Shown here piece after piece: positions 9,695 to 18,792 of a stretch of 64,000 nucleotides of DNA (the stretch's first letter is position 1; the number at the start of each line of letters is the position of its first letter). The notes under the pieces were generated by a model. It was not told the DNA's origin. It saw only the letters and a program-made list of their open reading frames with translations, and searched no databases. Made by a program: the position numbers and the translations under genes. The DNA is from Rouxiella badensis (GTDB lineage Bacteria; Pseudomonadota; Gammaproteobacteria; Enterobacterales; Enterobacteriaceae). The DNA lies in assembly GCF_002093665.1 (NCBI RefSeq), contig NZ_MRWE01000006.1, positions 62,001 through 126,000 of the forward strand, given 5' to 3'.

Positions 9695-12600
9695 CTAGCG
9701 TACATTCATCTGTTGCGGTGTCGCACCGGTAGCCCGCCATGCAGGAACATACATGGACTCGACCTGCGGAGCAGGCAAGGAATAGCTGCCCGGCGTTACT
9801 GCACGGGCGAGATACAGCAGTGCCACATGGCGGTAGCCATCGACGTCGATAGCAGCGACATAGCGGTCATCTCGGTATTCCTGATGCTTGATGTTCGCCT
9901 GCTGCATATCGCCCATCAGTTCAGTCAGTTTACTGGCCGCATCCCCCAGGCTAGCGCTACTTTCGGCCAGATTCTGGTTCTCGAGTTCAAGACCTGCGGG
10001 CAGAAGATCGACTACCAGCGCATCCGGCACGTGCGTGTCGGCCCAAACGTCAAGATGCACAACCACCAGACTGCCACTTTCAAGCGACGCCAGTGATATC
10101 GGTTGCCCGTCCATGCCGAGATAATTGCGTTTAATATGCAAAATGTTGCCGCTTTCAGCGGGTGCCTGCGGAGGATAACCGGTGATATCAAAACGAGTGT
10201 ACACCGCAGTATCACCGCTGTTTTTCAGCATAACCGGCTGATGCAGGGCTGTAGCATTGAATGAACGGGTCACTGCCGAGGTCGAGGACAACGCCTGCGA
10301 ATCTCCGTCTATTGTCACCTGCCACGGCGTCTCCGCGCTGCCAAGGAGCCCACGACCGGCCATAAACAGCGCATTGCTTTCTTGAGTAGACAACCAACGC
10401 TGACCGTTAAGACTTTCGGAAAGCGTCAGCAACAGGCGGTCGCGGACGTCCGGCAACATATTGTTTTCACTCAGCAGCGACAGGATCAACGCATTGTCGC
10501 GCAGCGGACTGCCATAGTCCTCGAGCCAGTAATCTTTCTCTGGTCGAACTTTGGCAACGCCTTCGGCAATCGCCGTTTGAGCACGGGGCATGTCCCCCAT
10601 CATTTTCAACGCAATACCCAGTTGAACCAACGGCAGGCCCGACTGTGCCGCACTGCGCTTGTCAAACAGCTGGCGCAGTGCACCCAACGGTGCCTGCTGC
10701 TGACCGGCGAGCACCAGCCCAGCATAAGCCTGAACGGCAAAGCGTGTACTGTCTGGCTGCGAACTGTAGCGAACGTCTATCTGATTCGGGTCCTGCAAAT
10801 AGCGCTGCAGGCGTTTTTTGGCCTTCTCCAGCCCTTCCGTTTGCACGCTGTAGCCCTGCTGCGCGGCACGAACCAAGAAGTCAGTCGCATATGCGGTCAG
10901 CCAATACTCCTCAGGGCTGTCTTTATTCCACAGGCCAAAGCCACCGCTCTCTTTCTGCATACCTAACAGTCTGTCGATGCCAATATCGATGTTGTGACGG
11001 CGTACATCGTCGGTCGAGGTCTTGATTCCCAACGCCGCCAGCTGTGCACGGCTGGTGTAAAGCGACGGATAAAGACCGCTGGTCGTTTGCTCCAGGCAGC
11101 CGTAAGGATAGGCCAGCAGTTCACTGATATAACGTGCCAGATTCAGCGGCGGTTTGCTGCTGAGCGTTAAGCGCCCCTGTAGCGTCTCTTGCACCAGCTG
11201 CGCATTGGCGTCAGACGACAACTGCCAGGTTTCTCCCGGATGAAGTACGGTCGCGAAGTTACGCGTCAGCGCCGGGAAAGCAGGCCGCACGCCAATCGAC
11301 CAGCTTCGGTGGTAGTCCTGAAGTTTCTCGTTCGGCAATGTCATGCCGCTGACCTTGACGCTCACCTGCCCCGCACCAAAGCCTGACAGCGCTTTCACAG
11401 CGACTGACAGGGTTTTGCGCTCGCCTTGTGCCAGCGAAACGCTCTGCCCGGCCGTTGAATTGACAAGCTGAATTAAGCCGTCGGTAACGACCTCAACGTT
11501 GAAAGTTTGCACAGCGCCCGAGAGATTGGTGACATCAAGGGCCAGATTTGCGCTGTCGCCATCTGCCATAAAGCGTGGCGTTGCAAGCTCAACAATGATG
11601 GGGGCAGCCACCACAACTTTCGACTCTGCGCTGCCAAAGTCTTCGTCACTCCAGCCCTGAGCCATCAGGCGCAGCTCGCCGTTAAAATCAGGGATAGGGA
11701 TCTGTACCTCACCGTCGCCATTGTCGTCGAGCGTCACAGGGACTGCCTGCTGAGCGACAATGGTCACCTCGGTAACTGGCTTCTGACCGCCGCGCGAAAG
11801 AGGATCTTCATCGCCGTCGCCGCCAAAACTCAGGCTGGCCATTCTGCCCTTTCCTTCGATCAAATGGCCGTAGACGTCGTATTGATCGACCCCATAACGT
11901 TTACGCCCCAGGAAGGCGTCGTAAGGATCGGGAGTCTTGAAACCTGTAATCGACAACACGCCAGCATCCACCGCCGACAGCAGCAGATTAATGGAGTGTG
12001 GAACCGCCTTGCCCTCCACCGAGGCTTTGACTTTGACGGTCAGAAGCTGGTTCGGACGAATCTTGGCTGGGGCATCGAGCTGTAGGCTTAGCTTGCGGCC
12101 CTCGGAGGCTAAAGGTATATGCAACAAACCGACCGCCCTCTTTGGCGTCGACTGCTGCTTTTTGTCACCGGGACGCAGTACCAGCGCGCTGAAATAGAGA
12201 TCGTGGCGTCGCCATTCACTATTAATCGGCACATCAATATCGACGCCTGCCTCAGGCACGTCAATCTCCTGCCACCAGAGCGGACCATCGCTCGACTCTA
12301 CCAACAGATAGCCTTTACCTGCCGCCGGAGCCTGAATATGTATTTTTGCGCGCTCACCCGGCTGATAGGACGGTTTGTCGAGCTTTAGTTTCACCTGATC
12401 GGGGCGCACGGCATCCGTACCGTCGGTATTGTCCTGCCAGCTGTAGCCGGCCCAGAAGCGCAGGCTGCTCAACTGATGAGTTTGCGGATCTTCAACTTCA
12501 ATACGGTAAGCGCCCCACTCGACTGGGAAGCTGACTTTTGCCGAACCGTCGGCGGCAATATCTATCTGCTGACGGGCCAGCACCAGATCCTTTTTATCGT

Positions 12601-14710
12601 ACAGCGACTGCCAGCCGCTGCTTTCGGACCATTGCCAGTAATAGTCGCGACGTTCGCGCACCAGCCGAACTTCAAGACCTTTCGCCGCGAGCCTCTGTGC
12701 TGCTTTATTAACAGAAACAATCTCAAAATCCGCCTGGCTGTTTTCATCAACCACCGCCTGCGATACCGTCTTGTCGGTGCGATAGTCGTAAATATCCTGT
12801 TTGTTGAACAAGGGGCGAATACCGGGCAAGACCTCCGCAGGCCAGACTGCCTGACTGACCCGCCGTGTTACCGGACGCCCACCCGACTCCAGCAGGCTGG
12901 CCTGCAGAATCACCGTCAAAGGCGAACGCACCGTATTCCAGCTGTTTTCAACGGTAACAGCGCCTTTCCCCTCGGCGTCTAGCGTCTGGTCAACGTCGCT
13001 CAGCGTTCGTGAGAGGTTTTCTTCATTGATAGCCCCGAACTCATAGCCCGGCAAGGAAGGTACCGCCTCACGCAGCGGACGCAAATACAGCTGCCCCTGA
13101 AGACGATTACCCGCAGCCGGTGCCCCATAGAGATAGCGGCCCGTGACATCAAAGGTCACCGCAGCATCGCCGAGAACCGGCTCCTGACTGCTGCTCAAAT
13201 CTAGCGCCATTCGCTCTGGCATAAAGTCTTCAACCTTGAAAGGGTAATAGCGCAGCTGATTATCGCCAAGGTTGAAGCTGACCTTCCAGTCGCCGGTTGG
13301 CCCGTCTTGCGGGATAGGATATTGGTACTGGTAAAGGCCGTTTTGCGGCTGCCACATAAAGGTGCGGGCAACCTGACCATCGGGCTTGATCAGTTGCGTC
13401 TTCACCGGCTGCGCCGTCACGGGTTTGCCGTCAGCGTCACGCAGTAAGGCATTCAGCAGCAGTGTTTCACCCGGGCGGTATAAATCTCTTGGCCCAAAGG
13501 CGAAAAGCGTTTTGCTGTAACCCTGGGGTCCGGCAATATCAAACTCGGCCAGGTCCAGCGCCGGTTCATTGAGGTTAATCAGACTGGTTTCGCCGCCGTG
13601 CTGTGCCAACAGCAAGACCGCCTTTGGATCTTTGGCGAATTGCGCGTGCCCGTGAGCGTCAGTGTTACCCTGCGCCAGCGGGTGGCCCTTCTCGTCAAGC
13701 GTCTGCAAATGAATATCTGCCAGCGGTGTGCCCGCCTCAAGCGCCTGAGTATAGACATCAACCTGTTGACTGTAGCTGTGTAACGAAACACCGATATCAC
13801 TGAGGGTGAAGAGCGTCGCCGGATTGGTGTAACTGTAGCGCCCCGCCTGCTGCATCACGGCAAGATAGACACCCGGTTGCTTCAGCGCATCAATACCGCC
13901 GATCGGTAATAGCAGGTGCTCGCGGGTATTAATCTGAGGATTTAGCGCAAAACGGCCGGTGTAAACCAAATCGGCCCGCTTCAGCAGGGTGTCAGACTCT
14001 CCGGATGAAAGTGCGCTGTTCGATTGCCAGTCAGCCAGAAACTCCGGCAGCGCCGCACTTTTAATGCGGAAGAAATTCACGTCCACATTATTAATATTCA
14101 AGGCGATAACCGGCAAACCTTCTGCCAGTCTGGTGGGCAGCAGGGATCCTTTGCTGGCAAACCCAACGCTAGGCTCAATATTACGGGTGGTGAGGGTCTT
14201 TTGCTGTTCAGCCCCCAGCTGTGCGCCGTTGAGCCCTTTAAGAGCGCCGTCAACCGTGACCACCAGCTGACGGTCAGGCAACAGATGGCGGAAACGCAGT
14301 TCGGTGAGACTGTCGGACAGCTCCCACGCACCGTCTGGGGTTCCGCTTTTGGTATCGACCAGATGCACCAGCGAAGCAAAATTCTGTGCCGGATCGAGGG
14401 GCACAGAAAAGGTCAGGACCCATGCACTGGCACCGTCGAGCTGCAGCTCGGAAGCATCCAACAGCGAAAGAGGCTGCCCCGCACTCTTTTTAGCCAAAGC
14501 TTCACGTTGAGCATTGTCGAGCCTGGGCATCACAGCCTCGGCGGCTTTTGGCGCAGTGGCTTTCTCAGCGATTTGCGCAGGGGGCGTTTTAGGGGGATCT
14601 TTAGGTTTAGGATCATCACAGCCACTCAGGCAAAGTAACGCCAGGCCAACGGTCAGTGTCTGCCAGCGCTTGCTTAACCTGCCTAATCCCAAGCCTAAAG
14701 ACGTCCCCAT
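9695..14710 (-). CDS. yfhM: YfhM, bacterial alpha-2-macroglobulin lipoprotein
   Basis: A 1671-residue envelope protein that traps attacking proteases through a reactive thioester. The N-terminus is a lipoprotein signal (LALLCLSGC, lipid-modified Cys31). The thioester motif CLEQ is intact (YPYGCLEQTTSG) in the complement-like domain, and MG-type beta domains fill the N-terminal two thirds. E. coli YfhM has 1653 residues. A GGGAG ribosome site lies 8 nt before the ATG at 14710. It is the first gene of the pbpC transcript. In E. coli sseA lies upstream; here that place is taken by a different operon. Confidence 0.97.
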   Translation of the reverse strand: MGTSLGLGLGRLSKRWQTLTVGLALLCLSGCDDPKPKDPPKTPPAQIAEKATAPKAAEAVMPRLDNAQREALAKKSAGQPLSLLDASELQLDGASAWVLTFSVPLDPAQNFASLVHLVDTKSGTPDGAWELSDSLTELRFRHLLPDRQLVVTVDGALKGLNGAQLGAEQQKTLTTRNIEPSVGFASKGSLLPTRLAEGLPVIALNINNVDVNFFRIKSAALPEFLADWQSNSALSSGESDTLLKRADLVYTGRFALNPQINTREHLLLPIGGIDALKQPGVYLAVMQQAGRYSYTNPATLFTLSDIGVSLHSYSQQVDVYTQALEAGTPLADIHLQTLDEKGHPLAQGNTDAHGHAQFAKDPKAVLLLAQHGGETSLINLNEPALDLAEFDIAGPQGYSKTLFAFGPRDLYRPGETLLLNALLRDADGKPVTAQPVKTQLIKPDGQVARTFMWQPQNGLYQYQYPIPQDGPTGDWKVSFNLGDNQLRYYPFKVEDFMPERMALDLSSSQEPVLGDAAVTFDVTGRYLYGAPAAGNRLQGQLYLRPLREAVPSLPGYEFGAINEENLSRTLSDVDQTLDAEGKGAVTVENSWNTVRSPLTVILQASLLESGGRPVTRRVSQAVWPAEVLPGIRPLFNKQDIYDYRTDKTVSQAVVDENSQADFEIVSVNKAAQRLAAKGLEVRLVRERRDYYWQWSESSGWQSLYDKKDLVLARQQIDIAADGSAKVSFPVEWGAYRIEVEDPQTHQLSSLRFWAGYSWQDNTDGTDAVRPDQVKLKLDKPSYQPGERAKIHIQAPAAGKGYLLVESSDGPLWWQEIDVPEAGVDIDVPINSEWRRHDLYFSALVLRPGDKKQQSTPKRAVGLLHIPLASEGRKLSLQLDAPAKIRPNQLLTVKVKASVEGKAVPHSINLLLSAVDAGVLSITGFKTPDPYDAFLGRKRYGVDQYDVYGHLIEGKGRMASLSFGGDGDEDPLSRGGQKPVTEVTIVAQQAVPVTLDDNGDGEVQIPIPDFNGELRLMAQGWSDEDFGSAESKVVVAAPIIVELATPRFMADGDSANLALDVTNLSGAVQTFNVEVVTDGLIQLVNSTAGQSVSLAQGERKTLSVAVKALSGFGAGQVSVKVSGMTLPNEKLQDYHRSWSIGVRPAFPALTRNFATVLHPGETWQLSSDANAQLVQETLQGRLTLSSKPPLNLARYISELLAYPYGCLEQTTSGLYPSLYTSRAQLAALGIKTSTDDVRRHNIDIGIDRLLGMQKESGGFGLWNKDSPEEYWLTAYATDFLVRAAQQGYSVQTEGLEKAKKRLQRYLQDPNQIDVRYSSQPDSTRFAVQAYAGLVLAGQQQAPLGALRQLFDKRSAAQSGLPLVQLGIALKMMGDMPRAQTAIAEGVAKVRPEKDYWLEDYGSPLRDNALILSLLSENNMLPDVRDRLLLTLSESLNGQRWLSTQESNALFMAGRGLLGSAETPWQVTIDGDSQALSSTSAVTRSFNATALHQPVMLKNSGDTAVYTRFDITGYPPQAPAESGNILHIKRNYLGMDGQPISLASLESGSLVVVHLDVWADTHVPDALVVDLLPAGLELENQNLAESSASLGDAASKLTELMGDMQQANIKHQEYRDDRYVAAIDVDGYRHVALLYLARAVTPGSYSLPAPQVESMYVPAWRATGATPQQMNVR

Positions 14711-14920
14711 GCGACTTCTCCCTGATAATAGATGTGTAAAAACTCACTACGCCTGAATGCGAATAAACATGCGCCAGCCGATTTAGAAATACAACCACAT
14801 GTTTTGAAAAATTGCGTTACCGCAGTACGCAAAAACTAACCGAAAGACATTAATTGCTTTTTATGCTGGAACACATCTCCCAAATTCGAATTCAGGCCTG
14901 AAGGGAGGAACAGTAAAAAA

Positions 14921-14954
14921 TTGACGATTTGTATAATACTAGATAAATTGTCAA
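14921..14954 (+). promoter_or_regulatory. Inverted-repeat operator/promoter of the YheO-type operon
   Basis: TTGACGATTT (14921-14930) and AAATTGTCAA (14945-14954) form a 9-of-10 inverted repeat with a 14-nt spacer containing TATAAT (14932-14937). The repeat touches the likely start codon. It could be the operator for the regulator just downstream. An alternative reading uses TTGACG as -35 with TAAATT 17 bp later. Confidence 0.5.
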
Positions 14955-15595
14955 TGATGAAAAAACAGACACCCGAACAGCAGGCCAATCAGGCGCTTTT
15001 AAGCCAGCTCGAGCAGATAGCCAAAGGCATCGGCGAAACCTTTGCGCCCTTTTGCGAGGTCGTGGTTCACGACTTGCTGGACCCCAAGCACGCCATCCTG
15101 TCGATTCAAAATAATCTCTCGGGCCGTGAGATTGGCGCACCGGCCACCGAACTGGGTCTGGCGCGCATCAACGACCCCGAGTATCCGCAGGTTCTCGCCA
15201 ACTACGCCAACCGTTTTGCAGACGGACGTCGCGCCAAAAGTACCTCAATCGGCATTAAAGATGCACAGGGCCGCTACGTTGCAGCACTGTGCATGAATGT
15301 CGATCTCAATCTTTTTGGGCAAATGCAAAGCATGCTGGCGCAGTTTTGCCAGACAGGGAGTGTCGATATCACTGAGACGCTGGATCCGGCCAATGCCGAC
15401 ACCCTGCGTGAGCACATCGACAAGTTTTCCGCCAGCCGCTCAAAAGCGCCACAGGCATTGAAGGCCGAAGAGCGCCGCCAACTGTTGGCCGAATTAAAAG
15501 AGGCCGGTTATCTCGAGGTTCGCAAAGCGGTAAGCACCATCGCCCAGCATCTCGGCGTATCAAGGGCTACGCTGTATAACGACGTTAAATTCTGA
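14954..15595 (+). CDS. YheO/DauR-type transcriptional regulator
   Basis: A 213-residue regulator with an N-terminal PAS-like YheO domain (about residues 10-125: GETFAPFCEVVVHDLLDPKHAI) and a C-terminal helix-turn-helix (AVSTIAQHLGVSRATLYNDVKF). DauR, the D-arginine catabolism repressor, has the same layout, so an amino-acid or imino-acid ligand is plausible. The start is uncertain: ATG at 14954 or 14957 has no good ribosome site, while TTG at 14921 has GGGAGG 12 nt upstream but would put the operator-like repeat inside the gene. Only 7 bp separate it from the next gene, so it probably controls that operon. Confidence 0.8.
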   Translation: MMKKQTPEQQANQALLSQLEQIAKGIGETFAPFCEVVVHDLLDPKHAILSIQNNLSGREIGAPATELGLARINDPEYPQVLANYANRFADGRRAKSTSIGIKDAQGRYVAALCMNVDLNLFGQMQSMLAQFCQTGSVDITETLDPANADTLREHIDKFSASRSKAPQALKAEERRQLLAELKEAGYLEVRKAVSTIAQHLGVSRATLYNDVKF

Positions 15596-15602
15596 GGAAG
15601 AA

Positions 15603-16592
15603 ATGAATACACTGCCTACTTTTGATGATGTTTTAGCCGCCGCAAAAAGAATTGAGGGCTATGCCCATAAAACGCCAGTGATGCAGTCGAGTATCCTTAA
15701 CCAAGCCTTGGGTGCCGAGGTCTTTTTCAAATGCGAAAACCTTCAGCGCATGGGGGCATTCAAATTTCGCGGAGCTTTTAACTCACTGGCACTGCTCGAT
15801 GAAGCACAGCGTGAAAAAGGCGTGATCACCTATTCTTCCGGCAATCATGCGCAGGGTATCGCGCTGGCGGCCTCACTGCTGGGTATCCCGGCGACCATCG
15901 TCATGCCAAAGGATGCGCCTAAAGCCAAACGTGCCGCCACCGAGGGATACGGTGCCAAAGTCGTTGAATATGACCGCTATACGCAGGACCGCGAGGCTAT
16001 CACTCACGCACTGGCCCAAGAGCACGGATACGCGGTGGTTCCAGCTTATGACTACGCGCCGGTGATTGCCGGACAAGGCACTGCGGTAAAAGAGCTGCTT
16101 GAAGAGGTAGGTGAGCTGGACGCACTGTTTGTGCCGCTCGGCGGCGGCGGTCTGCTGGCAGGCTCTGCGCTCGCGGCACGCGCCCTTTCCCCAGATTGTA
16201 AAATCTATGGCGTTGAGCCAGAGGCCGGTAACGACGGGCAACAGTCGTTTCGCAGCGGCGGTATCGTCAAAATCAGCACGCCAAAAACAATTGCCGACGG
16301 CGCACAGACACCGTCGCTCGGCCAGATTAACTTCTCGATTATCCAACGCGACGTGGACGATATTTACACCGCCACCGATGCGCAGCTGGTCGACAGCATG
16401 GCCTTCTTTGCCTCGCGCATGAAGCTTATCGTTGAACCTACGGGCTGCCTGGGTTTGGCCGCACTGCGTGCCAATGCCGAGAACCTGCGCGGTAAACGTA
16501 TCGGCGTCGTCATCAGCGGCGGTAACGTCGACCTCGACAACTTCGCGCACCTGCTAGCCGAGCATGCCAATACTCAAGAGACAGCGCGATGA
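15603..16592 (+). CDS. Threo-3-hydroxyaspartate ammonia-lyase / serine-threonine dehydratase-like enzyme
   Basis: A 329-residue fold-type II PLP enzyme of the serine racemase/threonine dehydratase group, without a C-terminal regulatory ACT domain. The Schiff-base lysine is Lys54 in GAFKFRGAFN. The substrate loop is SSGNHAQG, and the glycine loop holding the cofactor phosphate is PLGGGGLLAG. Close family members include L-threo-3-hydroxyaspartate dehydratase and BhcB of the beta-hydroxyaspartate cycle, both forming iminosuccinate. The next gene, overlapping by 4 bp, is an imino-acid-reductase-type protein, which supports hydroxyaspartate as substrate over plain threonine. A serine/threonine dehydratase remains possible. 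Confidence 0.75.
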   Translation: MNTLPTFDDVLAAAKRIEGYAHKTPVMQSSILNQALGAEVFFKCENLQRMGAFKFRGAFNSLALLDEAQREKGVITYSSGNHAQGIALAASLLGIPATIVMPKDAPKAKRAATEGYGAKVVEYDRYTQDREAITHALAQEHGYAVVPAYDYAPVIAGQGTAVKELLEEVGELDALFVPLGGGGLLAGSALAARALSPDCKIYGVEPEAGNDGQQSFRSGGIVKISTPKTIADGAQTPSLGQINFSIIQRDVDDIYTATDAQLVDSMAFFASRMKLIVEPTGCLGLAALRANAENLRGKRIGVVISGGNVDLDNFAHLLAEHANTQETAR

Positions 16593-17539
16593 GATTTATC
16601 TCCGCAGAGCAATGTCGTCCAGTTGTCACTCACCGGCTTGCCTTCGAGGCAATAAAGGCGGCGTTAGTGGCTACCGCATCGCCCGCCAGCACGCTTTTTC
16701 CCGTGGTTATCGGTCACGGCTCAGAGCCAGGCACCCGCTTTACGGTCAAATCGGCGACCCAGTCGGTGAACGTCCCGCTGACCGGATTAAAAGTCGGCAC
16801 CTACTGGCCAAAAAACAGCGAACACGGGCTGCCGCGCCACAACTCTTACATACTGCTGCTTGACGATGACACCGGCGCACTGAACGCGGTGCTCGAAGGT
16901 GGGCAAGTTAATGCTTTCCGCACCGCCGCCGCCGATGCAGTTGCCGCACACTATTTAGCGCGTCCGGACGCCTCGCGGCTGGTCCTTTTTGGTGCCGGAC
17001 ATCAGGCAAAGTACGAGGCCGAGGCGCTGCTCGAGCGCTTCCCTATTACCGACGTGCTGATTGTGAATCGAGACCGGCAAAAAGCCGAAGCGCTCTGTGA
17101 CGCTCTGGCAGAGAAAGGGGTAAACGCGGGGGTTAGCGATGCTGAAACCGCCTGCCGGACCGCTGATATCATTGTGACCGTGACCGGCTCAACCACTCCG
17201 CTGTTTCAGGCAGAGTGGGTCAAGCCTGGTACCCATATTGCCAGCATGGGGTCGGATGCCAGGGGCAAGCAGGAGCTCCCGCCCGCACTCTTTGCACGCG
17301 CCAGGCTGTTTGCCGACCTGCCTGAACAGTCGCGCACCCTTGGCGAGTTTCAGCATGCGCCCAGGGTGTCGGAACACGATGATGAATCTATTACGGCTAT
17401 CGGCAACGTCATTATTGGCAACGCTTTTGGCCGCCGCGGTCCCGAAGAGATTACGATTTTCGACAGCTCAGGCGTCGCACTACAGGATTTGTTTATCGCC
17501 GCCGCCATCCTGAATGCGCTGGATAACGCCGGTGCCTGA
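16589..17539 (+). CDS. Ornithine cyclodeaminase/mu-crystallin family protein, likely iminosuccinate reductase-like
   Basis: A 316-residue NAD(P)-dependent protein of the OCD/mu-crystallin family. The Rossmann motif is LFGAGHQAKYEAEALL (about residue 132). The substrate region is TRFTVKSATQ and GLKVGTYWPKNSEHGLPRHNS. Members include BhcD, which reduces iminosuccinate to L-aspartate, as well as alanine dehydrogenases and true ornithine cyclodeaminases. Its ATG overlaps the stop of the dehydratase-like gene (ATGA), so the two are translationally coupled. This fits one enzyme passing an unstable imine to the next. The exact substrate cannot be read from sequence alone. Confidence 0.75.
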   Translation: MRFISAEQCRPVVTHRLAFEAIKAALVATASPASTLFPVVIGHGSEPGTRFTVKSATQSVNVPLTGLKVGTYWPKNSEHGLPRHNSYILLLDDDTGALNAVLEGGQVNAFRTAAADAVAAHYLARPDASRLVLFGAGHQAKYEAEALLERFPITDVLIVNRDRQKAEALCDALAEKGVNAGVSDAETACRTADIIVTVTGSTTPLFQAEWVKPGTHIASMGSDARGKQELPPALFARARLFADLPEQSRTLGEFQHAPRVSEHDDESITAIGNVIIGNAFGRRGPEEITIFDSSGVALQDLFIAAAILNALDNAGA

Positions 17540-17582
17540 TGCCGGTCTTTTATGACTTTTTATCGCTAGCCAGGCCCAGACT

Positions 17583-18743
17583 ATGACTGATAATACCCCG
17601 TTGAACGGCGTCAGCATTCACGACAAAGAAACGCCTTTTCTGCTGCTTAATCGCGACAAGCTGGAACGCAACGTTGCACGACTGCGCGAACACACCGACA
17701 GTTTCGGCGTGCCGCTGAGGCCACACCTGAAGACCGTAAAATCCGTTGAGGCGGCGCGTTTGATCCTTACTGAGGGTAACGGGCCGGCCACGGTTTCCAC
17801 CTTGAAAGAGGCAGAGGTGTTCGCCGCCGCTGGATGCAAAAATCTGATTTACGCCGTGGGTATCGCACCGCAAAAGCTGGCCCGCGTGGTTGCCTTGCTA
17901 AAAGACGGCACCGATATCAGCGTGATTTTAGACAGCCTGGAGCAGGCGCGTGCCGTCGCTGACTACTCCCGCCAGGCGAGCATCGCCATCCCGGCATTGA
18001 TTGAGATCGACAGCGATGGTCATCGCAGCGGCGTAGCGCCGGGCGACAATCTGCTGATTGAAATCGGCCGCATTCTGCATCACGACGGCGCTGAGCTACG
18101 CGGCATTATCACTCATGCCGGTGAGTCTTATCACTGCAAGAGCCTGGAGGAACATCAGGCGATGGCAGAGAAAGAGCGCGCCGCCGCCGTGGCCTGTGCC
18201 GATGCACTGCGTCACGCGGGTCTGCCGAGTCCGGTCGTCAGCGTCGGCTCTACGCCGACCGCGCATTTCAGCAAAGACTTGACCGGCGTTACCGAGGTTC
18301 GTGCCGGCGTTTTCACGCTGTTTGATCTGGTGATGACCGGCGCGGGCGTCTGCCAAACCTCGGATATCGCGCTGTCTGTAGTGGCCACGGTGATTGGCCA
18401 CCAGCGTGAAAAAGGCTGGATAATGATTGATGCCGGCTGGATGGCGATGTCACGCGACAGAGGCACGGCGGCGCAGGCGGTCGACCAGCGTTACGGCATA
18501 GTGTGCGATATGGCTGGCAATCCGCTGGGCGATCTTCTGATGGTAGACGCTAACCAGGAGCACGGCATTGTGGCGCTGCGTCCGGGAAGCCAGCAAACGC
18601 TGCCTTATCTCCCCTACGGCAGTCGGGTGCGTATCCTGCCTAATCACGCCTGTGCAACGGTCAGCCAGCACGGTGAATTCGCCGTCATACGCGATGGAAG
18701 TGAACACATTGAGGCGCTGTGGCCGATTATCCACGGGTGGTAA
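17583..18743 (+). CDS. DSD1-family PLP enzyme (D-serine / D-threo-3-hydroxyaspartate dehydratase or aldolase)
   Basis: A 386-residue fold-type III (alanine-racemase-like barrel) PLP enzyme. The PLP lysine region is RPHLKTVKS (Lys50 or Lys53). Near the C-terminus, PNHACATV provides a His355-x-Cys357 pair. Zinc-type D-serine dehydratases and D-threo-3-hydroxyaspartate dehydratase use H-x-C as metal ligands, while D-threonine aldolase and hydroxyaspartate aldolase (BhcC type) use H-x-D. The residues seen therefore favour a dehydratase. It is 43 bp after the reductase-like gene and ends the operon. The residue-to-function link is from memory of the family. Confidence 0.72.
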   Translation: MTDNTPLNGVSIHDKETPFLLLNRDKLERNVARLREHTDSFGVPLRPHLKTVKSVEAARLILTEGNGPATVSTLKEAEVFAAAGCKNLIYAVGIAPQKLARVVALLKDGTDISVILDSLEQARAVADYSRQASIAIPALIEIDSDGHRSGVAPGDNLLIEIGRILHHDGAELRGIITHAGESYHCKSLEEHQAMAEKERAAAVACADALRHAGLPSPVVSVGSTPTAHFSKDLTGVTEVRAGVFTLFDLVMTGAGVCQTSDIALSVVATVIGHQREKGWIMIDAGWMAMSRDRGTAAQAVDQRYGIVCDMAGNPLGDLLMVDANQEHGIVALRPGSQQTLPYLPYGSRVRILPNHACATVSQHGEFAVIRDGSEHIEALWPIIHGW

Positions 18744-18750
18744 GAGTAAT

Positions 18751-18776
18751 AAAAAGGCCGCACAGTGGCGGCCTTT
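18751..18776. terminator. Bidirectional terminator between the hydroxyaspartate-type operon and sseB
   Basis: A perfect 9-bp stem AAAGGCCGC/GCGGCCTTT (18753-18761 and 18768-18776) lies between convergent genes. Read on the minus strand it ends in UUUUU, so it is best for sseB. On the plus strand the U-run is short. Confidence 0.75.
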
Positions 18777-18792
18777 AGCGGGATACCTTATC

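Noticed and set aside
15873-16550. Long antisense open frame (225 codons) opposite the dehydratase-like gene
   Set aside because: It is a shadow of GC-rich codon usage in a strongly conserved plus-strand enzyme; no ribosome site and no recognisable domain.
14921-18743. Complete beta-hydroxyaspartate cycle
   Set aside because: No aspartate-glyoxylate aminotransferase (BhcA) is present and the DSD1-family enzyme has dehydratase-type metal ligands, so only a partial, related route can be claimed.
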